Below are positions 15,147 through 22,951 of a DNA stretch of 32,951 nucleotides, one piece after another. Source of the stretch: an uncultured Adlercreutzia sp. (GTDB lineage: Bacteria; Actinomycetota; Coriobacteriia; Coriobacteriales; Eggerthellaceae); NCBI GenBank assembly GCA_910589165.1, contig CAJUSP010000022.1, positions 1-32,951 on the forward strand. The letters are read 5' to 3'. The position numbers and the translations under genes are program-made. Every line of letters starts with the position of its first letter. Within the stretch, counting starts at the first letter, position 1. The notes below the pieces were generated by a model that had not been told where the DNA came from, searched no databases, and saw nothing but the letters and a program-made list of their open reading frames with translations.

Positions 15147-16583
15147 GTGAGCGATTCTTCCCGCACCGATGCGTCGGCGGCTTCCAAAGAGGAAGAGGTA
15201 GTCGTCGAAGCCGGCGGCGTCGTCTTCCGCGACGGCAAAGAGGAGGCCCTGCGCTCCCTCGATGGACATATCGGGTGGCTGGCCGCCTTCCCCTACGGGT
15301 TGCAGCATGTGCTGGCCATGTTCGTGGCGAACCTGGCGCCCATCGCCATCATCGTGGGCGCGGCTGGCCTTTCCGAGGACATGCGCGCCGTGCTCATCCA
15401 GAACGCCATGTTCATCGCCGGTATCGGCACCTTCGTGCAGCTGTTCCCGGTGTGGCGCGTGGGCAGCGGCCTGCCTATTGTCATGGGTATCAGCTTCACC
15501 TTCGTCACCGTAGCCTGCACCGTGGCGGCCACCCAGGGCTACGGGGCGCTGGTGGGCGCGGTTATCGTCGGCGGCCTTATCGAGGGCGTCCTCGGCCTGT
15601 TCGCCCAGTACTGGCGGCGCATCATCACGCCCATTGTGGCGGCCGTGGTGGTGACGTCTATTGGGTTCTCGCTGCTCGGCGTGGGGGCCGCCTCCTTCGG
15701 TGGCGGTACGGGTGCGCCGGATTTCGGCAGCGCTCAGAACCTCATTCTGGGCACCATCTCGCTCGTGGCCTGCCTGGCCTTCCAGGGCCTTGCCAAAGGT
15801 GCCACCAAGCAGCTTTCGGTGCTGTTCGGCCTGGTGGTGGGCTACCTGGTGGCCATTGTCATGGGGAAGGTCGACTTCTCGGGCTTCGCCAACTTCGAGC
15901 TGTTCAGCCTGCCCGCCCTCATGCCCGTGGCCCCCGAGTTCCACCCGGGCGCCATCGTGTCCATCGTGCTGCTGTTTTTGGTGTCGGCCACGGAAACGGT
16001 GGGCGACTGCTCGGCGCTCACGGCGGTGGCCCTGAAGCGCTCGCCCAACGATCGCGAGCTTTCCGGCGCCGTCACGGCCGATGGCGTGATCAGCACGTTC
16101 TCGGGCATCTTCGGTTGCTCGCCGGTCACCTCGTTCTCGCAGAACGTGGGGCTCGTGGCCATGACCGGTGTGGTGAATCGCCGCGCCATTGCCACGGGTG
16201 CCTTCGTGCTCGTGCTGGCCGGCTTCGTGCCTGTGGTGAGCCTTGTGTTCGCGTCGCTGCCCGAGGCGGTGCTCGGCGGCTGCACCATCATGATGTTCGG
16301 CAACATCATCGTCTCCGGCTTCCAAATGATCGCGAGCGCCGGGTTCTCGCAGCGCAACATCACCATCGCGGCGCTGTCGCTGGCTGTGGGCATCGGCTTT
16401 ACCCAAATGAGCGACATCTTCGTCATCTTCCCCGAGCTGCTGCAGAGCGTGTTCGCCGACAACTGCGTGGCCATGGTGTTCGTGGTGGCCATTCTGGCGA
16501 GCCTGCTGCTGCCGAAGGACGAAAAGGTGCATGGGCCGCTGGTGGTGCAGGATGAAAACGGTTCGGTGAAGACGCCCGAATAA
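15147..16583 (+). CDS. Xanthine/uracil permease, NCS2 (NAT) family
   Basis: A 478-residue transporter with a 40-residue acidic N-terminal tail followed by about twelve to fourteen spans. The QH motif in the first span (YGLQHVLAMF), the conserved glutamate region SATETVGD and the NAT signature QNVGLVAMTG are all present. The family imports xanthine, uric acid or uracil with protons; xpt directly upstream favours xanthine. The GTG start is supported by the reading frame and a modest AAAGCGAG site; alternatives inside the tail cannot be excluded. Likely forms an operon with xpt and the following permease. Confidence 0.92.
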   Translation: MSDSSRTDASAASKEEEVVVEAGGVVFRDGKEEALRSLDGHIGWLAAFPYGLQHVLAMFVANLAPIAIIVGAAGLSEDMRAVLIQNAMFIAGIGTFVQLFPVWRVGSGLPIVMGISFTFVTVACTVAATQGYGALVGAVIVGGLIEGVLGLFAQYWRRIITPIVAAVVVTSIGFSLLGVGAASFGGGTGAPDFGSAQNLILGTISLVACLAFQGLAKGATKQLSVLFGLVVGYLVAIVMGKVDFSGFANFELFSLPALMPVAPEFHPGAIVSIVLLFLVSATETVGDCSALTAVALKRSPNDRELSGAVTADGVISTFSGIFGCSPVTSFSQNVGLVAMTGVVNRRAIATGAFVLVLAGFVPVVSLVFASLPEAVLGGCTIMMFGNIIVSGFQMIASAGFSQRNITIAALSLAVGIGFTQMSDIFVIFPELLQSVFADNCVAMVFVVAILASLLLPKDEKVHGPLVVQDENGSVKTPE

Positions 16584-16588
16584 GCGTT

Positions 16589-17563
16589 ATGATTCCCTCC
16601 ATGGAAGAAATTGCGCACATAGCCGAGCACGTGCTGGAGCATTCTCTGGCTGACACGCTCTATCTTATCCCGTTTCTGTGGGTTACTTACCTGGCCATGG
16701 AATGGCTCGAGCACAAGACGGGTGCCAAAACCCAGAACGCCATCCGCCACGCCGGAGCCGCCGGGCCCATCGTGGGCGCGCTGTTGGGTGTGGTGCCCCA
16801 GTGCGGGTTCTCGGCCGTGGCGGCCACCCTGTGGGCCGGCCGCGTCATTACCTTGGGCACGTTGTTCGCCGTGTTCCTGTCCACCTCCGATGAGATGCTG
16901 CCCATCTTCCTGGCCGAGCAGGTGCCGGCCAACACCATCTTGTCCATCATGGGCGCGAAGGTGGTCATCGGCATGGTCATGGGCTTCATCGTAGACGCGG
17001 TGCTGCGCCTGGCCCGTCGCGACAAGGAGCGCCTGCGCATCCACGAGCTGTGCGAGCAGGATCAGTGCGGCTGCAACCATGACTGCCACGCCTGCGAGGA
17101 GCACCCGGAGCGCTCCTACGAACACCACGACGACGTGCATCACACTCACGAGCACGGCCACGGCTGGCGCGGCATCCTGCTGAGCGCCACGAAGCACACC
17201 GTGCAGGTGACGCTGTTCATCTTCATCATCACCATCCTGCTGAACATCGTGCTTGAGACGGTGGGGGAGGACGCGCTGGCGCAGTTCCTCGGCGACAACC
17301 CCACCTTCTCGGTGTTCGCCACGGCGCTCGTGGGCCTCATTCCGAACTGCGCCGCCAGCGTGGTTATCGCGCAGCTGTACGTCGACGGCGTCCTCGGCGC
17401 CGGCGCTATGCTCGCCGGCCTGCTCGTGTCGGCTGGCGTCGGGCTGCTCGTGCTCGCGCGCGCGAACCGCCACTGGAAGCAGAACGTGGCCATCATCGTC
17501 ATCCTGTACGTCATCGGTGTGTTCTGGGGGCTCATCTGCAACGGCCTCGGCGTCGTGTTCTAG
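16589..17563 (+). CDS. Putative heavy-metal exporter with His/Cys-rich loop (ArsP_2-like)
   Basis: A 324-residue membrane protein with about nine or ten spans in two halves. Each half carries a related motif: VVPQCGFSAVAATL (about 68-81) and LIPNCAASVVIAQL in the second half, an internal repeat typical of the putative ten-span metal exporter family (ArsP_2/DUF2899), sometimes annotated as manganese transporters. Between the halves is a loop with five Cys (155-169) and a dense His run (residues 177-191), a clear metal-binding look. Start ATG 16589, five bases after the permease stop, has no strong ribosome site; ATG 16601 is an alternative. Its place behind purine genes may be operon chance. 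Metal specificity unknown. Confidence 0.78.
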   Translation: MIPSMEEIAHIAEHVLEHSLADTLYLIPFLWVTYLAMEWLEHKTGAKTQNAIRHAGAAGPIVGALLGVVPQCGFSAVAATLWAGRVITLGTLFAVFLSTSDEMLPIFLAEQVPANTILSIMGAKVVIGMVMGFIVDAVLRLARRDKERLRIHELCEQDQCGCNHDCHACEEHPERSYEHHDDVHHTHEHGHGWRGILLSATKHTVQVTLFIFIITILLNIVLETVGEDALAQFLGDNPTFSVFATALVGLIPNCAASVVIAQLYVDGVLGAGAMLAGLLVSAGVGLLVLARANRHWKQNVAIIVILYVIGVFWGLICNGLGVVF

Positions 17564-17632
17564 AAATAGACGGCTCGTCAAAATTTCCTCTTGCGCGTTT
17601 TCGCAGGTAGGAGTACCCTGCAAAAATCATAA

Positions 17633-17645
17633 GTGACAAGGTCAC
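17633..17645. promoter_or_regulatory. Palindrome in the leader of the 17672 gene
   Basis: GTGAC-AAG-GTCAC, a perfect 5+5 palindrome, 26 bases before the start codon. It is shaped like a repressor or Crp/FNR-family half-site pair, but the spacing (3) is shorter than theirs. Candidate operator only. Confidence 0.3.
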
Positions 17646-17671
17646 GGTAAGGGGAAGAAGGCGACGCGAGC

Positions 17672-18301
17672 TTGGAAGACCGACAACAGGTCATCGAGCG
17701 TCTGTTAGCCGCGCACGAGGCGTGGTTCGATGTGGAACGCGACCACGAGTTCGCGGGCCGCACCTTCCCTGGCTATGCTGAATTCCATTCCACCGCCACC
17801 AAGTACGTGCTGGTGAAGCGGGCGAAGCTGTGGGAGGCCTCGGCTCACGAGTACCTGTTCTTCTGCGAAACCCCTCTCCTGGATGCGGTCACCCTGAACG
17901 AGCTGGTGTCGTTCATGACCGGCGAGGCCCTGGCCAAAGTACAGTTGGGCCCCGACCACATGAGCTCGTATCTGTCGCTTGTGGTGGTGGCCGACACGGT
18001 GGATACGGCCGCGGCCCGCCAGGTGCGCGCCACGCGCTTTCGCAAGAACTTCTCCTTCGGATTTCGCGGCTGGGCCGACTTGCGCCTGGCCGTTATCGAT
18101 TTATCGCAGGGCCGGGTGTATACCAACGGCCAGGGGAAAGCCCTCAAGGAAACCTTAGCGACGAACGCATTCGCCTGCGGGGCGTCGCCCGAGCAGCAGA
18201 GGGGGCGCGCGGCTGATGGGGCGGCCAGCGCGGACGGCCCCTCTCATGGCACGGGCGACCCGGCGACGGAGGCGTACGCCGCGAGGGTTTCTTCTGAATA
18301 G
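17672..18301 (+). CDS. Unknown soluble protein upstream of cstA
   Basis: A 209-residue protein I do not recognise. No signal peptide or membrane span is visible. The first 165 residues look like a compact alpha/beta domain (features: HEAWFDVERDHEF, TKYVLVKRAKLWEASAHEYLF, a hydrophobic strand SLVVVADTVD, and FRKNFSFGFRGWADLRLAVID); the last 45 are low-complexity Ala/Gly/Ser. The only start codon after the upstream in-frame stop is TTG 17672, with GGGGAAGAAGG about 10 bases before it. The gene ends 36 bases before cstA and is co-directional, so it may be a regulator or partner of CstA. Codon use matches its neighbours, so it is likely a real gene. Confidence 0.72.
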   Translation: MEDRQQVIERLLAAHEAWFDVERDHEFAGRTFPGYAEFHSTATKYVLVKRAKLWEASAHEYLFFCETPLLDAVTLNELVSFMTGEALAKVQLGPDHMSSYLSLVVVADTVDTAAARQVRATRFRKNFSFGFRGWADLRLAVIDLSQGRVYTNGQGKALKETLATNAFACGASPEQQRGRAADGAASADGPSHGTGDPATEAYAARVSSE

Positions 18302-18337
18302 GGGAAAGAGAAACAAGACAAGGAAAGGAAGGAACCC

Positions 18338-20086
18338 ATGAACGCGCTGATCATTTTGCTGATCGCCATTGTCGTGCTCGTGTGCGGCTACGTGTTCTAC
18401 GGCGGCTGGCTGGCCAAGCAGTGGGGCATCGAGCCCAACCGCCCCACGCCGGCCCATGAGATGGAGGACGGGGTCGACTACGTGCCCGCGGCTCCCTATG
18501 TGGTGCTCGGCCACCACTTCTCGTCCATCGCCGGCGCCGGCCCCATCAACGGCCCCATTCAGGCGGCCATCTTCGGTTGGGTGCCCGTGCTTTTGTGGGT
18601 GCTCATCGGCGGTATCTTCTTCGGCGCCATGCACGACTTCGGCGCCCTGTTCGCCTCTATCCGCCACAAGGGGCAGACGCTGGCCACGGTTATCGAGCAC
18701 AACATCGACGACACCGCGAAGAAGCTGTTCTGCATCTTCGCCTATCTGACGCTCATCTTGGTGGTGGCGGCCTTCGCCTCTATTGTGGCGAGCACGTTCG
18801 CCGTGGTGCCTGTGACGGCTGAGAACGCCGCCACGGCCGAGGTGAGCAACCTCGCCAACATGCGTACGGCCATGATCTCGGTGCTGTTTATCGTGGTGGC
18901 CGTTATCTACGGTTTCGCGACCCGCGGCCGTAAGATTCCCACGGCGGCGAATATCATCTCGGCCATCGTCATCATCGTGGCCGTGGTGGCCGTCGGCTAC
19001 AACCTGCCCGTCATCGCGCTGGACAACACCGCCTGGATGATCCTCGTGGGCCTCTACATTCTGGTGGCCTCGGTGGCTCCGGTGTGGATTCTCCTGCAGC
19101 CGCGCGACTATCTGTCCAGCTACCTGCTCTACGGCATGATCGCGCTGGCGCTCATCGGCATCATCGGCGCCGGCATCACCGGCGACGCCGCCTCGCTGGA
19201 AATTCCCGCGTTCACCGGCTTTACGGCCGTGGCCGGGGAATCGAAGGTGGCCGCCTCCGGCTTCCTGTTCCCGGCGCTGTTCATCACCATCGCCTGCGGC
19301 GCCATCTCCGGCTTCCACAGCCTGGTGGCCTCCGGCACCACCTCCAAGCAGCTCGACCGCGAGGCCGAGGCCCAGCCCATCGCCTACGGCGGCATGCTGC
19401 TGGAGTGCCTGGTGGCCGTCATCTCGCTGTGCGCCGTGGCCTTCGTGTTCGCCGGCTACATGGACGGCACCTACGCCTCGCCCACCCAGGTGTTCGCTGC
19501 GGGCCTCTCGCAGATGCTCGCCTGCGTGCCGGGGCTGGCCGGTGTGGAGTCCATCGCCTACGCGCTGCTGGTGCTGGCGGTGTCGGTGTTCTGCCTGACC
19601 TCGCTCGATACGGCCACGCGCTTGGCCCGTTACATGTTCCAGGAGCTGTTCACGCCCCACGGCGTGAAGATGAGCGAGCTTACCGGCTGGCGCGCCGTGC
19701 TCACGAACCCGTGGGTGGCCACCATCATCACGGTCATCCTGGGCGTGGGGCTCGGCCTGACCGGCTACCAGCTCGTGTGGCCGCTGTTCGGCGCGGCCAA
19801 CCAGCTGCTGGCGGCCCTCGGCCTTCTGGCTGTGTGCGCGTGGCTCGGCAACGCGGGGCGCAATAACAAGATGTTCTACTTCCCCATGGTCTTCATGATG
19901 GTGGTGACGCTGTGCTCGCTGGCCATCACCGTGTACACGAAGTTCGGCCTGCTGGCGGCCGGCACGGTGGATGCCGCCACGGTGCTGCAGCTGGTCATCG
20001 CGCTGCTGCTCATGGTGTTCGCGGTGATTCTGGCCGTGAAGGGCTGCAAGACCATCTTCGGCAAGAAAGAGCAAGCTCAGGCGTAA
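18338..20086 (+). CDS. cstA: CstA family peptide/pyruvate transporter
   Basis: A 582-residue inner-membrane transporter with about sixteen spans. The conserved CstA block is clear: DYVPAAPYVVLGHHFSSIAG, then AGPINGP, followed by FFGAMHDFGALFASIRHKG. Later segments LFITIACGAISGFHSLVASG and TSLDTATRLARYMFQEL are also family hallmarks. Enterobacterial CstA/BtsT are about 700 residues and import peptides or pyruvate; this shorter form is common in anaerobes. AAGGAAGGAA precedes ATG 18338. The upstream unknown gene probably shares its transcript. Followed by a strong terminator. Substrate here is not determined. Confidence 0.93.
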   Translation: MNALIILLIAIVVLVCGYVFYGGWLAKQWGIEPNRPTPAHEMEDGVDYVPAAPYVVLGHHFSSIAGAGPINGPIQAAIFGWVPVLLWVLIGGIFFGAMHDFGALFASIRHKGQTLATVIEHNIDDTAKKLFCIFAYLTLILVVAAFASIVASTFAVVPVTAENAATAEVSNLANMRTAMISVLFIVVAVIYGFATRGRKIPTAANIISAIVIIVAVVAVGYNLPVIALDNTAWMILVGLYILVASVAPVWILLQPRDYLSSYLLYGMIALALIGIIGAGITGDAASLEIPAFTGFTAVAGESKVAASGFLFPALFITIACGAISGFHSLVASGTTSKQLDREAEAQPIAYGGMLLECLVAVISLCAVAFVFAGYMDGTYASPTQVFAAGLSQMLACVPGLAGVESIAYALLVLAVSVFCLTSLDTATRLARYMFQELFTPHGVKMSELTGWRAVLTNPWVATIITVILGVGLGLTGYQLVWPLFGAANQLLAALGLLAVCAWLGNAGRNNKMFYFPMVFMMVVTLCSLAITVYTKFGLLAAGTVDAATVLQLVIALLLMVFAVILAVKGCKTIFGKKEQAQA

Positions 20087-20107
20087 GCGCTTTTCGGCGC
20101 TCCATGC

Positions 20108-20144
20108 GAGGCCGTTGGGAAATGCCCCAACGGCCTCTTTCGTT
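20108..20144 (+). terminator. Terminator after cstA
   Basis: Perfect 12-bp stem GAGGCCGTTGGG (20108-20119) with CCCAACGGCCTC (20126-20137), six-base loop, followed by TTTCGTTTT. Confidence 0.93.
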
Positions 20145-20250
20145 TTCTGGAAGAAACCCCATCGCGCGCGTCGCGGAATCCCGCTATAGTGGTCTCATGC
20201 GAAAACGAGGGAATGCGCGCCGAGGAGCGCGCCGCTTAGAGAGGAGAACC

Positions 20251-20853
20251 ATGGCTGAGTTGAATGCCGGCATGACGCGCGAGCAGGCTTTCGAGCTGCT
20301 TTCCGCCCACAACAAGGATCCGTTCCACATCGAGCACGGTGAGACGGTGGAGCAGACCATGCGCTACTTCGCCCGCGAGTACGACCCGGAAAACGAGGAG
20401 TTCTGGGGCATCGTGGGCCTTCTGCACGACCTGGATTGGGAGGAGCACGACGACGAGCCCGAGCTGCACACCATCTACGCAGCGCCCCTTATCGAGGAGG
20501 CCGGCGGCACGCCCGAGCTCATCCGCGCCATCCAATCGCACACCTCCGACTACAACACCGACCTGCCCAAGCCCGAGCTGCAGATGGAGAAGATCCTCTT
20601 CGCCACCGAGGAGCTGACGGGCCTTATCGGCGCGGCCATTGTCATGCGCCCCAGCAAGTCGGTCATGGATTTCAACGTGAAGTCGCTCAAGAAGAAGTAC
20701 AAAGACAAGCGCTTCGCTGCCGGCGTGAGCCGCGAGGTTATCGCCAGCGGCGCCGAGATGCTCGGCTGGGAGATGGACGAGCTGTTCGCCCGCACCATCG
20801 AAGCCATGCAGTCCTTCGCCCCCGACCGCGACACCTTCCAGCCCGAGGCCTAG
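20251..20853 (+). CDS. HD-domain metal-dependent hydrolase
   Basis: A 200-residue soluble protein with an HD phosphohydrolase fold: His29 (FHIEHGETVEQTM), the HD pair His59-Asp60 in IVGLLHDLDWEEH, downstream His73 in ELHTIYAAPL and IQSHTSDY. Such proteins hydrolyse phosphoesters of nucleotides or related small molecules; the exact substrate cannot be inferred. The C-terminal half has the Lys-rich stretch SLKKKYKDKRF. ATG 20251 follows GAGAGGAGA, which decides against upstream in-frame codons that would run back through the cstA terminator. TATAGT at 20185-20190 may be its -10 box. Single gene, convergent with the flavoprotein. Confidence 0.85.
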   Translation: MAELNAGMTREQAFELLSAHNKDPFHIEHGETVEQTMRYFAREYDPENEEFWGIVGLLHDLDWEEHDDEPELHTIYAAPLIEEAGGTPELIRAIQSHTSDYNTDLPKPELQMEKILFATEELTGLIGAAIVMRPSKSVMDFNVKSLKKKYKDKRFAAGVSREVIASGAEMLGWEMDELFARTIEAMQSFAPDRDTFQPEA

Positions 20854-20888
20854 AGCGGCAATTCAAAACGGCCTTTCCGCCGCAAACG

Positions 20889-20930
20889 CGAAGACGCCCG
20901 CAGCGCACGGCTGCGGGCGTCTTCGTTATA
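20889..20930. terminator. Bidirectional terminator between HD gene and flavoprotein
   Basis: Perfect 15-bp stem, 20889-20903 (CGAAGACGCCCGCAG) with 20911-20925, plus one more inner pair, loop about five bases. TTAT follows on the plus strand; the minus strand exit is G/C-rich and less typical. It divides two convergent genes. Confidence 0.85.
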
Positions 20931-20966
20931 GAACGGCCGGAAGGGAGGGAATCCGGCTGAGTCCCC

Positions 20967-22697
20967 TTAGGCCAGGTCGCCGGCCATGTGGCGCACGGCG
21001 TGGCGGCTGAAGGTGAGGGTGCGGCCGCAGGCGCAGCCCACGATGTACTCGGGGTAGTTGTTGGCGAACATCGAGCCCGAGCAGTCGCCGGCGGCGTACA
21101 GGCCCTCGATGGGCTGGTTCAGGGCGTCGAGCACCTGCATGTCGGCGTTGATGCGCAGGCCGTCGACCGTGGTCAGCAGCGAGCCGCCGTACCAGATGCC
21201 GAAGAAGGGCGCCTCGCGCAGGGCGGACAGGCGGTAGGCCTCCTTGCCGAAGTCGTCGTCCTTCTGCGCATCGTAGAAGCCGTTGTACTTCTCCACCTCG
21301 GCGAGGAAGGCGTCCTTGGCCTCGCCGGCAAAGCCCAGCTTGTCGGCGAGCTCGTCGATGGTGTCGGCCATGACCATGGTGCCCTTCTCCAGCTGGTCGG
21401 CGTAAATCTCCTCGAGGGGCGTGGCCTCTTCCTTGGCCAGCAGCTGCTGGGTCTGGCGCGAGCAGCCGATGGTGGAGAAGCGCTTCACGTCCTCCTTCAG
21501 GTTGGAGTCGAACACCTGGCAGAACACGCCGCCCTCGTTGGCCGCCGCGGCGAAGCAGCAGAAGTCGTAGGGGGTCGACTCGTTCACGAAGCGCTTGCCG
21601 TCGCGGGCGACCTTCATGAGCGGCTGGCTGCCCAGGTTGAACTGCTTGTCGGTGCCGTTGAACGTCGCGGGCTGGCCGGCCTCGCTCACAATACCGGCGT
21701 TCTCGCCGGGCAGCACTGCGCCGCGGTCGAAGATCATCGGCGCGCCGATGGCGTCTTTCTGGGCGCCGGCCCACATGCCGGCCTTGATGCCATCGCCTAC
21801 GTTGTTGGGCGAGCCGTACTGCAGGGTGACGCAGCGGTCGACCATGGGGTTGCAGCCGCGCAGCATGTCGGCGTTGGACGTGTAGCCGCCCGTGGTAAGC
21901 AGCACGCCCTTCTCGGAGTTGATCTGCACGTAGCCCTCAGGCGTCTCGAAGATGGCGCCGGTCACGCGGCCCGACTCGTCCTGCACGAGGCGCGCCAGGC
22001 TGTGGCTGTAGGTGACGTCGTAGCCGCGCTCGTTGATGTAGGCAAGCAGCACCTTGTTGCGCTCGAGCGCCTCGCCGGCCTCGTCCTTGCCGGAGTAGTA
22101 GTGCTCCATGGGGGCCAGGTAGAAGTCGGTGCCGCCGGTCTCGTGGTCGATATCGTTGTCGAAGGCGCAGGTCATGCCGGCGGCGGTGAGGATGGGGTCG
22201 AGCCAGTCGGTCACCTCGGCCGACTCGTCGATCCACACGCGCACCACGCGCTGGTCGGCCTGGCCCGAGGCGTAGCGGGTGAACTCGTTCAGCAGCTTGG
22301 CGGTGTCCACCTCGGCGCCGGCGGCCTTGGTGTACTTGGTGTTGATGGCACCGAACCAGTGGCGCGTCTTCTGGATGGACTCGGTCTTCTCGCACAGGGT
22401 GAAGTCGAGGCCCAGGTCGGCCGCTGTGGCCGCTGCGGCCATGCCGCCGTTGCCGGCGCCGATGATGAGCAGCTCGGTGTCGCGCGTCTCCACGATGTCG
22501 CCCTCGGCGATCTCGGGGGCGGCGCCCAGCCAGTCGCTGCCGGTGGCGGCAAGCTCGCTCCCCTCGCTGGCGGTCTCGGTGGCAGCGGGTGCTGCGGCCT
22601 GGGGCGCGCAGCCGGCCATGGAAACGGCGGCCAGGCCCGCAAGGGCGCCAGCGCCGGTGAGGAAGCTGCGACGGGAGACGGTAGCGGTGTTCTTCAT
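20967..22697 (-). CDS. Tat-exported FAD-dependent reductase (fumarate-reductase-like)
   Basis: A 576-residue flavoprotein of the Fcc3/urocanate-reductase type without its own haem domain. SRRSF at 8-12 and MAGC (Cys30) mark a Tat lipoprotein signal. The FAD dinucleotide motif is GAGNGG (80-85), followed by a typical capping domain and the closing FAD stretch GLYAAGDCSGSMFANNYPEY. Aligned by eye to Shewanella Fcc3, GKRFVNE-I-T-T-R is here GKRFVNE-S-T-P-Y: the catalytic Arg402 equivalent is Tyr377. The position near Fcc3 Arg544 is Glu550, and the active-site His region reads FFGIWYGG. The enzyme is thus unlikely to reduce fumarate. AGGAGG precedes ATG 22697. Divergent from a membrane LuxR gene, its likely regulator. 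Electron donor not encoded alongside. Confidence 0.9.
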   Translation of the reverse strand: MKNTATVSRRSFLTGAGALAGLAAVSMAGCAPQAAAPAATETASEGSELAATGSDWLGAAPEIAEGDIVETRDTELLIIGAGNGGMAAAATAADLGLDFTLCEKTESIQKTRHWFGAINTKYTKAAGAEVDTAKLLNEFTRYASGQADQRVVRVWIDESAEVTDWLDPILTAAGMTCAFDNDIDHETGGTDFYLAPMEHYYSGKDEAGEALERNKVLLAYINERGYDVTYSHSLARLVQDESGRVTGAIFETPEGYVQINSEKGVLLTTGGYTSNADMLRGCNPMVDRCVTLQYGSPNNVGDGIKAGMWAGAQKDAIGAPMIFDRGAVLPGENAGIVSEAGQPATFNGTDKQFNLGSQPLMKVARDGKRFVNESTPYDFCCFAAAANEGGVFCQVFDSNLKEDVKRFSTIGCSRQTQQLLAKEEATPLEEIYADQLEKGTMVMADTIDELADKLGFAGEAKDAFLAEVEKYNGFYDAQKDDDFGKEAYRLSALREAPFFGIWYGGSLLTTVDGLRINADMQVLDALNQPIEGLYAAGDCSGSMFANNYPEYIVGCACGRTLTFSRHAVRHMAGDLA

Positions 22698-22827
22698 AAG
22701 GTTCCCTCCTAATGGGTCGTTGATGCGAGGCCCTCCCTGGGTCTTGCGACCCGCCTTGGGGGCCGCTGCATCTGATAGCCCCATGTTGCCAGGTGAAAGC
22801 CCTGCCGTCCTCACCACCCAGGCACCA

Positions 22828-22910
22828 TTTTCACGGGTGATGCGGCCCCGTTGGCGCCTCACCCTCCTGGTACCAGATCGTATATTTTCCCTTGTCAGCG
22901 AGGGGTGAAA
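22828..22910. promoter_or_regulatory. Candidate LuxR operator cluster in the second divergent region
   Basis: Seen: TTTTCAC at 22828-22834 continuing into the palindrome TCACGGGTGA (22831-22840), the perfect palindrome CTGGTACCAG (22867-22876), and GGGGTGAAA (22902-22910) between the -35 and -10 of the LuxR promoter. TTTTCAC also occurs upstream of the third reductase at 26556-26562. Binding by the neighbouring LuxR protein is inference. Confidence 0.4.
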
Positions 22911-22921
22911 TGGCCTATGCT
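22892..22921 (+). promoter_or_regulatory. Promoter of the second LuxR regulator
   Basis: TTGTCA (22892-22897) and TATGCT (22916-22921) with an 18-base spacer, giving a leader of about 24 bases to GTG 22952. GGGGTGAAA lies inside the spacer, a position suited to autoregulation. Confidence 0.6.
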
Positions 22922-22951
22922 GCCTTAAAGGGGATTCGAATGGGAGGAAAC

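Noticed and set aside
20967..22697. Plain fumarate reductase annotation for the exported flavoproteins
   Set aside because: The catalytic Arg is replaced in both enzymes (Tyr377 and Phe404), so the name would mislead.
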